Source of the DNA: Ichthyosporea sp. XGB-2017a
Lineage: Eukaryota; Opisthokonta; Ichthyosporea
Assembly (NCBI GenBank): GCA_002811675.1
Contig: PDIM01000021.1
Location: 118,329-182,328 of the forward strand
Reading direction: 5' to 3'
DNA: 64,000 bases
A program made the position numbers and the translations under genes. A model generated the notes under the pieces. It ran no database searches. It was not told the origin of the DNA and saw nothing but the letters and a program-made list of their open reading frames with translations. Each line of letters starts with the position of its first letter. Within the stretch, counting starts at the first letter, position 1. Below are positions 1 to 10,224 of the stretch, piece by piece.

Positions 1-147
1 AACGAGAAGTTAAGCGCACTTCTTGAGAATAGTCTCCGACATGATGAATATGTCAAACCATTGTTAAGTCGTCTCCTTGCAGATACTCCTGAAGAGTTTC
101 AAGACGTTCCTCCAGTTATAAATAAAAACTCTGCCCAGTCCCCGTGA
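1..147 (+). CDS. 3' end of an unidentified protein-coding gene (partial)
   Basis: Frame 1 is open from the first base to a TGA at 145-147, giving 48 codons. The other two plus frames hit stops within 25 bases. The peptide is helical and charged (for example EYVKPLLSRLL, then DTPEEFQDVPP) and ends in NSAQSP. I do not recognise the family. An AATAAA at 121-126 lies inside the last codons and could serve as this gene's poly(A) signal, as happens elsewhere in the window. The gene start and most of the protein lie outside the window, so both function and the assignment as coding are tentative. Confidence 0.5.
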   Translation, partial: NEKLSALLENSLRHDEYVKPLLSRLLADTPEEFQDVPPVINKNSAQSP

Positions 148-372
148 GTCGTGGCTGGTAGACTTTTTCTGGTTTCTTACATCTACGATCCAGTTTTTGT
201 CACACTCCACAGTCAGTCTATCCCTCGTCAGGAAACAATGTGTCATTAATGCACCTGTCAATGATGCCCTATCCCACCAATAACTGGCAGCTGCTGCTGC
301 GGCCCCTTCCATTGAAGCATAATAATAATAACATTCCCCGCCCTTTGCCAGAGTGGCTGGTGTGTCTGTGTG

Positions 373-420
373 TGTGATTTGGCCTGTATGTGATTTGGCC
401 TGTGTGTGATTTGGCCTGTG
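373..420. repeat. 16-bp tandem repeat, three copies, before the formimidoylglutamase start
   Basis: The core GATTTGGCCT occurs at 376-385, 392-401 and 408-417, an exact 16-bp period linked by TGTGTG. The array ends 16 bp before the ATG at 437, so it lies in the promoter or 5' leader. Function is unknown. Confidence 0.85.
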
Positions 421-436
421 TGTGTATCTTGGACTA

Positions 437-1819
437 ATGGCTCCTACCGTGGAAGAAGGAATAAGCGTGCCCGTGACTGCTTCAATGGGAAAGAAAGGCG
501 ACCCTCGAATGGGGGATTTGATTGTGGAAAAGTCGGTGCTAGACGGAGAGGAGGATGTTGTTTTGATTGGATTCCCGTACGATGAAGGGGTGGATCGGAA
601 TGGCGGACGTGTTGGGGCCGCTAAGGGTCCAGAGACGATGAGGAAATACCTTATGAAAATGGGTTGCTTGCACAACTTGGAATATGGGGTAGACTTGAGG
701 TATGTATTGTTGTTGTACTCAACTCGCATTGGTGTTGTAGTGCTGACTAATCCATTGGGTGGTTTGCGTGTATAAACAGAGGATTGAATATTGCTGACTT
801 TGGCGATGTGGAAGTGGAAGGAAAAGACTTTGAAAGTGTCCACAGCCAGCTGAGCTCAAAGGTGGCAAAGGTACTTGAAGGAGCAAATGGCAAGTGCTCT
901 GTTCCTTTCGTAGTCGGTGGAGGCAATGATGAATCGTTTTCAAATGTAAAGCCTCTGCTTTCCAAATACAAGAGTGAAAAGTAAGGTTTTTATTTCGAAA
1001 CATGTGTGGTGAATTGTGCGTTATACTTATGTGGAAGTTGGTGGTTATATTTTGTACTTTTCTTTCTGTTCAATCAGAATTGCCGTTATCAACATTGATG
1101 CCCATTTGGACGTTAGACCGCTGAATGACCAAAAGGCGCACTCTGGCAGTCCTTTTCGACAGATGTTGGAACATGAAGATTACAGTACGGAGAAAGACAA
1201 TTTTGTTGTATTTGCTGCACAAGGCTCTCAATGTAGTGCCGATCATGTGAATTTCATGGAGGGAAAGAAAGGGAGAGTTGTTTGGCTTAAGGAGGTCGAG
1301 GTGAGCATATTGCTGCTATATGTTTGTTTAGCTTTATGTGTTCAATTAACTTTCTTTATTGGCCGTTGTTTCATTAATGTGTTCGAAATATGTGTATAGG
1401 AGCAAACTAGAAAATTGGGCTCAATGGCAACTTATTTCAATAGCTTTCTCAATTCTTTTGGGGATGATGCGCAAATCTTTGTATCGTTCGACTTGGATTC
1501 CGTTCGAGGCAGTGAGGCTCCTGTAAGTAGAAATTTGGTTATTGCATGATAATATGTGGCAGAAATCCTCTTTTAAAGAATAGTTTTGCTGAAAGATCAT
1601 TATTTTTTGTATTATTGCTAGGGTGTCAGCTGTGCTTCGTCGCTGGGTTTGTCTGCTCAAGATGCTATTGAGATTATGCTAGTTTCGGGAAAGCATCCGA
1701 ATGTGAAACTTGTTGACTTGTCAGAGTTTAACCCTGAAATTGAGGATTATCGAACAGGAAAGCTAGTGGCAAACATGTTTTATTACTTTTGTCTTGGACG
1801 TGCATTAGGATCTGCATGA
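437..1819 (+). CDS. HUTG: Formimidoylglutamase (arginase/ureohydrolase superfamily), 5 exons
   Basis: Exons 437-699, 780-980, 1078-1300, 1400-1522 and 1622-1819 join in frame at GT-AG sites to give 335 residues. The protein has the ureohydrolase fold signatures: GGGND (about residues 134-138), DAHLD (162-166) with the following HSGSPF, and FDLDS (Asp260 and Asp262). These supply the two-manganese site. The usual histidine of GGGHD is Asn137. That substitution is documented in Trypanosoma cruzi formiminoglutamase, where Asn binds the MnA ion, and the HSGSPF segment also fits this family better than arginase. The expected reaction is hydrolysis of N-formimidoyl-L-glutamate to glutamate and formamide, the last step of one histidine degradation route. 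The start is the first ATG after the 16-bp repeats; a GTG at 422 in the same frame is not a plausible eukaryotic start. It is convergent with the RUN-domain gene, with 30 bp between stops. Confidence 0.85.
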
Positions 1820-1829
1820 CATCAAAAGG

Positions 1830-1835
1830 TTTATT
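1830..1835 (-). terminator. Poly(A) signal of the RUN-C1-RH gene
   Basis: TTTATT on the plus strand (AATAAA on the minus strand) starts 15 bp past the stop codon at 1850-1852. It lies in the 30-bp gap between two convergent genes. Confidence 0.6.
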
Positions 1836-1849
1836 TCCATTCGTATTAT

Positions 1850-4800
1850 TTACAATAAATAATGACTAACAACAACCCCGCTATAGCTTGCCTGGGAAAC
1901 TTTTGCTGCGTTGTTTGCGTGAGCTTTCGCAAGAAGCTTAGTTGATGAATCCCCTTTTCTGTGAATTCTCTTTTCTTTCGGTATTACGGGCTGCTTACCC
2001 TTTGTGGATGAAGAGGTTTCCTCGACTTGGTCAACAGGCTTCGGCCCATTTACCATGAAATCAGCCCTAAATATGCAGCTCTACAAATATACGTAAAGTC
2101 AAAAACTGTTAGCTTATTATTTCAATTAAGTACTCTCCACACACGATCCCAATAACTTACCCTACACGACTCAGTTACGTGGTCCAGAAATGCCTCCCTG
2201 ATCGAGGACAGGTGAGGCAGAAGGCGTTTGTCATTTACCTTGCACAAATCTTCCAAGGAAAAGAGAATGTCAAACTCTGACAAGACACCACGTTCCCTTT
2301 TTTTTCTTTCCTTTTCCGACGCAACCGCTACCCTCCTGAAAGTCCCGATATGAGCTTTAATAGCAGGTGCTTTTGCAGCATGCCGACATCGATACAAAAG
2401 ATCGTCGATGAAAGCCAATTCTTGATAGGCATCTCTGCATTTGCACAGCTCAGCAACATGATCGAACAAGAGCGGATTAAGTTCCTCCAAATTCAAAGAT
2501 TTCTTTTTCATAAACGAGCTTATGAAATGCTTCGCTTCCCTTGAAACCTTTCGACGGCTGAAATCCCAATTGTGTATTACCCGGGCAGGAATGACACTGA
2601 CGTCATCCCAATGGCAATCATCACAATAATATTTGCCCGAATAATCGCACAGTCTGGCTATTCTTACGCAAGCCCCTGCCTTTGATTTCCCCCCCCTTTT
2701 TAAAGTATTTTGATTAACAGAAGTCCCACCATTGGGCAAGAGTGATATCGGAGAAAAGCATTTAAAGCACTTAAAGTTTTGATCAACCAATCCATTCCTT
2801 TCTGGGCATATCTGCAAGGAAAATGACTCGTTTGCCCGCGAGCAAAGAGCGCATGCCTTGAATATGTTATTTAAGCATCTTTTATGGCAATTATAACCAC
2901 AGTCTAAAGTTGTAAATTTAGAGAAAGAAGGATAAAGACAAAAGACATTTAATAATCTGCTCCCCAGCCCCCCCCCAAAAAAAAAACATAAAAAGACAAA
3001 CTTACTTGAGCACTGGTACCCCTGCTTGTAGAGTCCCCACATTATAGAACTGCATTCATCGCATTTTGTTGGCTTAATGAATTGGGTCTCGACGAACGTG
3101 TGCCCTTTGGTTTCAACATATGTTCCAATTTTTGACATTGAATCGCAATACTTGTTAGAAAAATCCACAAGTCCTCTGTCTTTTCTTTTCCCATCATCTA
3201 GTGCGGGACTACGACAATCTTTAGTTGAAAGAGAGCAGCTTTTCAATTCTGAGTCTATATCGAGCTCGTTTCGATTAATTTCATCTTCCATGGTATAAAA
3301 ACTTATACTCTTTGATCCTTTTCTATCTGCGAAATTATCTCTTCCTGAGCATGTGGTTGAATTAGCCATGTTCGTAGACGAGGCACGTGAGTGAATATGA
3401 GAGCTTGTTGGCACATCAGACTCCGCATGGGAGTGGGTGCTGGTTTGCTTGGGATCCAAGTGTTGAGTGTGTTGAGAGTAATCATACATTTGCACATCAT
3501 ACTTTTTTTTTGAAATTGAATCCCTTTGGGCCATAGCGGCTAAATAGTCTGAGATTAAAGTATTTGCATTCCCGCTTAATGCGTTCTTCTCTTCCGCAAC
3601 ACTTGTAGTTTTGTAGAACTTTGGCGAGAGTGGACTACTCAGCATACTGATTTCTTTTTCACGGGTTCCAGAAGCGGCACTGCTTGTTCTGTGTAGCATG
3701 TCTTTTTGACTTCTGGTCAGCAAATAGCTTAGATTTTCACTATCGGATTCTTGTGCGGGGGATGACGGAACTTCCAAACTCGAGGCCTTTTCTGATATTT
3801 TTCTTTCATCGCGATGTGTTCTTTCCAAGTGTTCAATAGCCAAAACCATTTCTTCAACGATTCCATATATAATAGAGGATTCTAAATACTCATTCGGACT
3901 GAATTGGTTGACTTCAGCAGGGGTGCCATTGGAGTCACTATCTACCCTATGGAGTGTCGTACAAAAGTCATCACTATCAATTGCACAAAATGAGTCATTG
4001 GCCTCACAGAAACTCATATTTGCTTCTATAGAGGGGGCACAGCATGCCAATTCTTCATTTACCAGTGTATTATTTATGCAAGCATAATTGTCATTCAACC
4101 AGGAATTCTTCTTTAACGTACCAGCTTTTTGGGCTTCCGCGCTGCTGACATCATCCTCAGAATGAATAGATGGACTACATGTGCCACAGTCACTAAGTAA
4201 ATTGCTTCCTATACCAGAATCGAATGCGTTTTCTCGCCCTGAGCAGCAGTCATTATCATTTTCACAGCTTGAATGGAAGTGATAGACACAGTTTTCACAC
4301 CCACTGAAATTGCCCCTAGCAAAACAATCAAGGTCAGGATCATCTACAAACAGACTATAAACACAAATTCCGGTGTTATTACTATGGCCCTTGAGGCAAA
4401 AAAAAAGAAAGAAAAGAAAATTGTAGCTTACCCGAAAGCCATGCTCCTTATACCAATAAGAAAGCTCTCAAACACCATAGCATGTTCCATGTCATTAAGT
4501 AAAGCATCTTTTCGGTAGTATGTAAAGAGAAGGTTTTTGTCGCTTGTCAGAATCCGCACATAGTCTTCTAATGTGCCCTCATTCAAAGCAAGTCGAATCC
4601 ACGCCATTCCTTGGCCCACACCGGTCTTTACATTTCTTAATCCATGGCCAATCTTTTTTATCCCATCAGGATATGTAATATTCTGCACAACATCCCACAT
4701 TGAAACACCACCCGATTCATCCCCGATTTCTCCACATTCGCTTTTGCCTGACGAAAACATGACTTTCTTGAGCAAGTCTAACGACGTGTTGCGTTTAAGA

Positions 4801-5097
4801 CCATGGTAAAACACTTCTTGGATGTAAAGGGTCAACTGTAAAACATGTTTGTGATAGATTGTGCGCCTGTGCTTATTGATGGCATATTCTAGTTGAACCT
4901 AAAATCACATAGACGGTAGTTCATAATTCCATGTGAGATGTGAGAAACTCAAGTAACACAACACGCCAATATTGATGCACATGTGAACTATATACACTTA
5001 CAATTTTCAAAATTTGCAAGAGCTCTTTTAAAATAACCTCTGGATCTCTGTCATACATCTGCCCATACGGGGAAAAAAATGGAACTAAAGTCGGCAT
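1850..5097 (-). CDS. RUN-C1-Rubicon-homology (PLEKHM1/DEF8-like) endolysosomal adaptor, 5 exons
   Basis: Minus-strand exons 5097-5002, 4898-4432, 4381-3006, 2903-2161 and 2080-1850 join in frame into 970 residues. The N-terminal RUN domain (about 15-187) shows GQGMAWIRLALNEGTLEDY. A long Ser/Asp-rich, probably disordered middle follows. Near residue 615 there is a C1-type zinc finger (HTFVETQF, PTKCDEC, WGLYKQGYQC). This finger is completed only after removing the intron at 2904-3005, which restores the CSNCGYNCHKRC ligands. A Rubicon-homology (DUF4206) region follows to about 910, with paired CxxC motifs and YYCDDCHWDD. In animals this combination occurs in Rab7 effectors that tether autophagosomes and late endosomes to lysosomes (PLEKHM1, Rubicon, DEF8). 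The PH domains of PLEKHM1 are absent. A Rab7 link is inferred from the family. The RUN exon acceptor at 4382 was chosen because it alone keeps phase. Confidence 0.85.
1854..1859 (+). terminator. Poly(A) signal of the formimidoylglutamase, inside the neighbour's last codons
   Basis: AATAAA lies 35 bp past the TGA at 1817-1819 and directly antisense to the last codons of the convergent RUN-domain gene (stop at 1850-1852). The two mRNAs must overlap if this signal is used. Confidence 0.6.
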
Positions 5098-6520
5098 ATT
5101 TAACTGCTAGTCATCAGCTACACGCGCAATGGCCACAGCTACACACTACTCCAATCAACACCGACTCTCTACGTAGATTTAACCCCTGCCAAAGCTACAC
5201 GCAGGGGACACAACTAAGCCTCACGGGGATTTGCAGACTAACACTTTGAGGAGCAGGAGTTGAATGGGGGATGGAGAGGCAAGGCAGCTGCTAAGTGGAT
5301 CTTTGTGTCTGTGGGGTGAGGGAAGAAGAAGGGGGCAGCAGGATTTAACTTTGTGGGGACTGGGGGGGGCACCAGTCACCACAGACTAAGGAGGCCTGTG
5401 CAGGTGCAGCTGTGGTGTGGTGTGTGGTGGAAAGGCCCTCTGTGGTATAACCCTAGGTGGATATTTGTGTGTACGAGACAGTCGGATGGGGGCCATGATG
5501 GTACACTAACTCGATGATGTGCACCAGGGGGATAGGGTGGGGGAGAGAGAGCCCTGGAATGTTTCGCATTGACCAGACTGTTCATCCACGTGGATAAAGT
5601 ACTGTTGCCTTCTATGGTTGAAGTTTTCCTTGTAGTGTTGTGTAGTGTTGAATACAGAAAGTTTGAACTTTTTCAGCAAATTGTTCTAGTTTCAATTTTT
5701 TTATTCTTCGGCTTAATTGGGGAATGCTAGGTCGCAAACGCTCCTTGATGAGTGTACTCTTTTGCCATTCACGCATGAAACCTTGACCAGTGGCGCGACG
5801 ACTTCCCGCTTTTGTAGAATGGTGTCGGTCAGCAGCCTCGAAGTTAGAACTGTGTCGGCTATAAACATTCTTTTCACATTACAGTACCTAACAGCCGTTG
5901 TCATGAAAAATACAAAAGCATAACAGCCCATTTCAAACTGCTTCAGAGCATTCGGCAATAATTAGCTTTTGGACATGAATTGGACGCAAACAGAGACCTT
6001 CCACCTGTGGCAAAGCTTTGCTTAGCGTGCGCAGTCTTGCATAGTCCCATTATTACATTGCTAGCTCCGACGTGCAGGGATATGGATGAGTCAATCCCTC
6101 AAGTTAGCAATGGTGCAATGTGTTAACATCACTAACACTGACGTGTGCAGCCTTTACCTGTTGCCTTTGGCCATGGGGCAAGGATGGGCGAGCATCACGG
6201 AACCCTAATTTCCACCCATTCTGGTGTAGGGAAATTTTGTAATTTCTTTTTTCCGCAAAAAAAACATTACAGGCTCCTCTCTTGGTAATTCATGTACACG
6301 CGGGGAGGGGGACCCCTATAGGCCCTAATCCGCGGGGGATAAGGGACCTTTCTGCGGTGATTATAATTCCAGGCCATAGATAAGATAGTACTGTAGACCT
6401 TACTAGAGTGCTAAATAAAAAGGAGAAACTAAAGGAGATTCATATAGCCCACAGTGTAGATTTGATTAGTGTAACTCACTGGGGATAGAGAAAAGGGTGT
6501 GAAGGAAAATAGAGAAGAAT
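5098..6520. other. Intergenic region with no recognisable gene
   Basis: The divergent promoters of the RUN-domain gene and the tyrosine phosphatase lie here. The sequence holds several G-runs (around 5351-5370 and 6300-6310) and open frames of at most 81 codons (for example 5713-5958 on the minus strand), none of which resembles a known protein. Confidence 0.6.
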
Positions 6521-7765
6521 ATGCCTAGAACTGCTAAAGAACTAGACATCTGCATCAAGGAGGTAGAGGAGGAGTTTACGAGTGTTGAACGTAATCAGGC
6601 ATGGTCTCGAGTATTTGTTCAGATTGCTATCGAGGAGCGAAAATTCGAGCAGCACCTTAAACTTGCCCGCACATCTGTGTCTAGCCATAGAAATAGGTAT
6701 AGTGATGTGCTCCCATATGAGCACACCATTGTAAAGTTACAAGGAGAAAATGTAAGGGGAGAGAAGCAGCCTTACATCAATGCGAACAGAATCACTGCAG
6801 TGGATTGTAATCGCTGTTACATTTCTACCCAAGGACCTCTGGAGAACACGATTGGGGATTTTTGGCAAATGATTTGGGAGCAGAAGTGCGAAGCAATTGT
6901 TATGACCACGAACATACACGAAAGGGGGTTTATTAAGTGTGAGAAATACTGGCCAAATGAGGGATCGTCGCAGAAGTCATGGTTTCTGAAAGTGACTAAT
7001 GCCAAGGAAACCAAAACAACATATGGAGTAAAGAGGCGCTTTGAGTTGGAGCACTCTAAGGTGGGTATTTGGTGGAAAAAAAAACACTAACAGGGTCGCA
7101 TGCTCTTTCTGTGTTCATTGTACTAATTTTCTTTGGGTTGCTCTCTTATTTGTTTGAATTAGACTGGGGAAAAGAGAACTGCCACGCATTTTCACTTTTG
7201 CAATTGGCCGGATTATGGGGTTCCAGAAGCAAATGCATACACAGATTATATTGTTGATATAAAAAAATCGGCACCTAATTCAGGAAGCAGTGTCAGCCCG
7301 ATGTTGGTTCACTGCAGCGCAGGGATTGGCCGTTCGGGGACATTCATTACTATTAATATATGCTTGTCTCTAATTGCAATTGGAAAGTGCTCAAAAAAAT
7401 ATTTAAATATTCCTCAAATAGTCCTTGACCTTAGGAGACAGAGGCTTGGCATGATACAAACACCCGAGCAATTCAGATTTGTTTATCTTGCGCTTATGGC
7501 AGGGATAAAGAAATTTCCCTTGGAATCTATGGAGCAGGTAGTGGACGGTAGTTCGAGCTCTGGGGGTAGTGTGCGCCCTAATACATCAAGCACTAGGCAG
7601 AGGAAGAAGAACACTGAAGAAAAGATAATGGAAGTTAAGAAGAAAATGAAAGAGTCTGAAGAGAATCATGAGAGGAAAAAACTTTATACCGAGGTTGCCT
7701 GGAAGTCTGCTCTTGGTATTGGGGTTATTGCTGCAGCAGGAACTGTGTTTTATTTAAAGAAATGA
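6521..7765 (+). CDS. Classical protein tyrosine phosphatase with C-terminal membrane anchor (PTP1B-like)
   Basis: Two exons (6521-7060 and 7163-7765) give 380 residues. Classical PTP motifs appear in order: NRYSDVLPYEHT (phosphotyrosine loop), YISTQGPL, the WPD loop NWPDYGVP (general acid Asp197), the P-loop HCSAGIGRSGT (Cys231, Arg237) and the Q-loop QTPEQFRF. Everything needed for activity is present. After the catalytic domain comes a charged, probably coiled linker, then a hydrophobic segment (about 361-377: ALGIGVIAAAGTVFYL) ending in KK. This is a tail anchor like that of PTP1B/PTPN1, which holds that enzyme on the cytosolic face of the ER. The protein should dephosphorylate phosphotyrosine at ER or other internal membranes; localisation is inferred. 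The organism should therefore have phosphotyrosine signalling. The intron sits between the substrate-loop half and the WPD loop. Confidence 0.9.
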
Positions 7766-7790
7766 GTGTGAGTATTCGTTAAGCAAACTA

Positions 7791-7796
7791 AATAAA
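7791..7796 (+). terminator. Poly(A) signal of the tyrosine phosphatase
   Basis: AATAAA begins 26 bp past the TGA at 7763-7765, in AT-rich sequence. The position matches other genes of the window. Confidence 0.6.
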
Positions 7797-8026
7797 AGCA
7801 CTTTAGACTTGCGATTTCTCATAGACCTACAGGGGAATTGGTAAATGACCGCCCGTAGCGCAGAAAAACGTCGGAAAGTGCCAAGAAGATTTGCAGTTTC
7901 ACTTGTTTCGTGTACTACTTTATTGAATTTACCTCTTTTTCAAAAAAGAAAAGGCATTTTTGTATAATAGGAAGTTGATAATAATGAAGTGATAGGCTAT
8001 GTAAATACCTATTGACCGTTTTGTCG

Positions 8027-9190
8027 TTAATTAGCTTTAGCAACTTTAGCAATTTCCTCGAGCTCAACTGAGGGGTCAACAAAAGGATTGATACCCGTTC
8101 TTTCAATCTCATCGTACATTTTCATTAGATTGACAACCCGCTCGTTCATTAACCAGAACCATAGAGGGGGGCAAAGGGCGGCAAGAAACATTGTGGCATA
8201 GCCTGCAGGCATCTGAGGAGAGACCTTCCAAGAACGAAGTATTTGATAACGACGGCCACCATAGGCGTGATGGTCAGAGTGGCGTTGCAATTTGAACAGG
8301 AAATAGTTTGTCACACGTTCACCAGCATTCCAGCTGTGGATTGGAGACGTTGGGGCATACTCGCCGTTGCTTCTCAGTTTACGGGAAAGGCCATAATGCT
8401 CGATGTAATTGATGATTTCCAACATCAGAAATCCAATTATAGCTTGCCCCCAAAACATCGCAAATCCTCTGGCACCGAAAAAGTTTGCCATAGCAAGAGC
8501 AAGGCAAATGGTCTGGAAGCCCATCTGAATTATTCTATTCTGAACAGACCATTCGGAGGCACCTTTCTTTGCCAAGAATCCTTTCTCGATGTTCCAGGCT
8601 GAGATAAAGCTATAGTACACAGAGCGAGGAAGGAAAGCGTACAGTGTCTCATTATATCGCGAAGTGGCGGGGTCTTTAGGAGTGGCAACATTCTTATGAT
8701 GTCCCCAAAGGTGCTCTAAATAGAAATGTCCGTACGCACAGCAGACAAGCAAGAATTTTCCCATCTCCTGCTCGTACCAAAGTGGCTTATGAATAAGTTC
8801 GTGAGCTACATTGATGCTTGCTACTGCACTGAGACCAGCACTGATCACAAGTCCTATACCCTGGACTGTAGTCATTTCGTTAACAGAGAACGCATAGCAG
8901 CTCAATACCATGGTGGCAAACTGGAGTGGAACCATCAAATAAGTCACGAGACGAAAGCTAAAGCGTGTGGCCAATTCCTTCTCTTCTGCTTTGGTGGGGT
9001 TCCAGTCATCTGTTCCAACTAAATTGTCTATAATGGGAATAAAAACAAATACTATAATCAGGGGCATCCAGTAGAAAGAGGGCCCCAGGGCAATCGCTGC
9101 AAGGACAAAGATTGCAGGGAGATAGGCGATAGTAAATGGCAATGCCGACACAGGAGCAACTGTGTGCTCTTTGCTTACCTCAGTACTCAT
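8027..9190 (-). CDS. alkB: AlkB-type alkane/fatty-acyl hydroxylase, integral membrane di-iron enzyme (copy 1)
   Basis: A single-exon gene of 387 residues starting at the ATG at 9190-9188. It carries the full set of AlkB histidine boxes: HELIHKP, EHLWGHHKNVAT with PKDPATSR, NYIEHYGL and LQRHSDHHAYGGRRYQ. The NYxEHYG motif separates alkane 1-monooxygenases from ordinary desaturases. About six hydrophobic helices are visible (for example ITYLPAIFVLAAIAL-type segments near the N terminus and ICLALAMANFF). The expected reaction is terminal hydroxylation of alkanes or related chains, with two irons bound by the histidines and electrons from rubredoxin or a similar donor; no donor gene is nearby. 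It is followed by a paralogue in the same orientation. AlkB is best known from bacteria. An origin by transfer is possible but base composition is like the neighbours. This is not the DNA-repair protein of the same name. Confidence 0.85.
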   Translation of the reverse strand: MSTEVSKEHTVAPVSALPFTIAYLPAIFVLAAIALGPSFYWMPLIIVFVFIPIIDNLVGTDDWNPTKAEEKELATRFSFRLVTYLMVPLQFATMVLSCYAFSVNEMTTVQGIGLVISAGLSAVASINVAHELIHKPLWYEQEMGKFLLVCCAYGHFYLEHLWGHHKNVATPKDPATSRYNETLYAFLPRSVYYSFISAWNIEKGFLAKKGASEWSVQNRIIQMGFQTICLALAMANFFGARGFAMFWGQAIIGFLMLEIINYIEHYGLSRKLRSNGEYAPTSPIHSWNAGERVTNYFLFKLQRHSDHHAYGGRRYQILRSWKVSPQMPAGYATMFLAALCPPLWFWLMNERVVNLMKMYDEIERTGINPFVDPSVELEEIAKVAKAN

Positions 9191-10224
9191 TTTTGATTGC
9201 TTCTAAAATGTTTTCGAAAATAGAAAATTGAAATATCTTGATCTTTTGTTTTCTTAATCTTGTTGCGAGTTATCATGCAAAGCCTGGGAAGAACACCCAG
9301 CTGGACAACTGCGGTTAAGTAGCTTTTCGGCCAAGGAGAAAGAAGGAGACCGGTGTAGTTCCATAGTGACGTGTCTTTTGGATATTCTGTGGGTGGTGAC
9401 TCGGGGAGAATAATCCCTCAAAAACATCATGGATAGACGGGGGGGCATAGGGGGTGGTGGCCTTTGAACCTCATCTCACTGTAATTCATATTTCATTCCG
9501 TCGGAATGGATCGGAAGCTAAAATACTTGTAGTACAACCCTTTTTCTTAGTTTCTTTTTACATATATAGTAATCCGTACTGTAGTACTATGAGATGCTTC
9601 CGACTTCCGAGCAATTATATATTTCCAAGTCCGTCGACCCCCAATTACAGTTTCACTCTCCGCACTCGGACGCACCGTATATCCATCTTGACCAGCTATG
9701 GCATTCGGAAACGAGTCAAGCTCAACCCTCCGATCAGTTCTAAATTCACATACTTGTCGAATGTTGACAGTACGTCTACATGATGTGCAGTATTTCCACA
9801 TTTACTGCAACGCATGAAGAACTGAATACTCACTCCTACAGGCTACAGCACAAATTGAGACCCTCTAGTTAGAGGACCAGCACTACATTACAACTACATG
9901 TACTGTTACAATCATTTGACAGTACAGTACTAGTAGAGCTATCTACAGAGTACTACGTACTACATAGTACTGCCCATGCAGTACACGAGGAGTTCACATG
10001 CTTTGATAAAGCGATGTTGAGATGGTAATTATGTCAAGTCTTCTTTTCAGTCCTTCTGTACTGCTAGTGCGGCTTGTACATTTCATTTTTCATTCTATTA
10101 TAATTTCTGATGGTCTGCAAAGGTGCTTTTTCTATTCTGTTTTTATTATTCATTACAACACATGTTATATGGCATTCTTTTCACTCTAGTTATCTGCTTA
10201 ATTGGTGTAGCTGCAAGCTGCTAT
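9191..10224. other. Intergenic region between the two AlkB genes, rich in GTAC motifs
   Basis: This is the promoter of AlkB copy 1 and the 3' region of copy 2. It contains a dense cluster of GTAC tetranucleotides (seven between 9900 and 9984, plus GTACTGTAGTAC at 9576-9587). A likely poly(A) signal for copy 2 (TTTATT on the plus strand) is at 10142-10147. No convincing gene is present. Confidence 0.6.

Noticed and set aside
64-843. 259-codon minus-strand frame
   Set aside because: Antisense to the formimidoylglutamase and the 16-bp repeats; low-complexity translation without any motif.
437-1819. Arginase or agmatinase
   Set aside because: The Asn ligand and the HSGSPF segment fit formimidoylglutamase better.
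5713-5958. 81-codon minus-strand frame
   Set aside because: No family signature, and an equal-sized frame exists on the other strand; likely chance.
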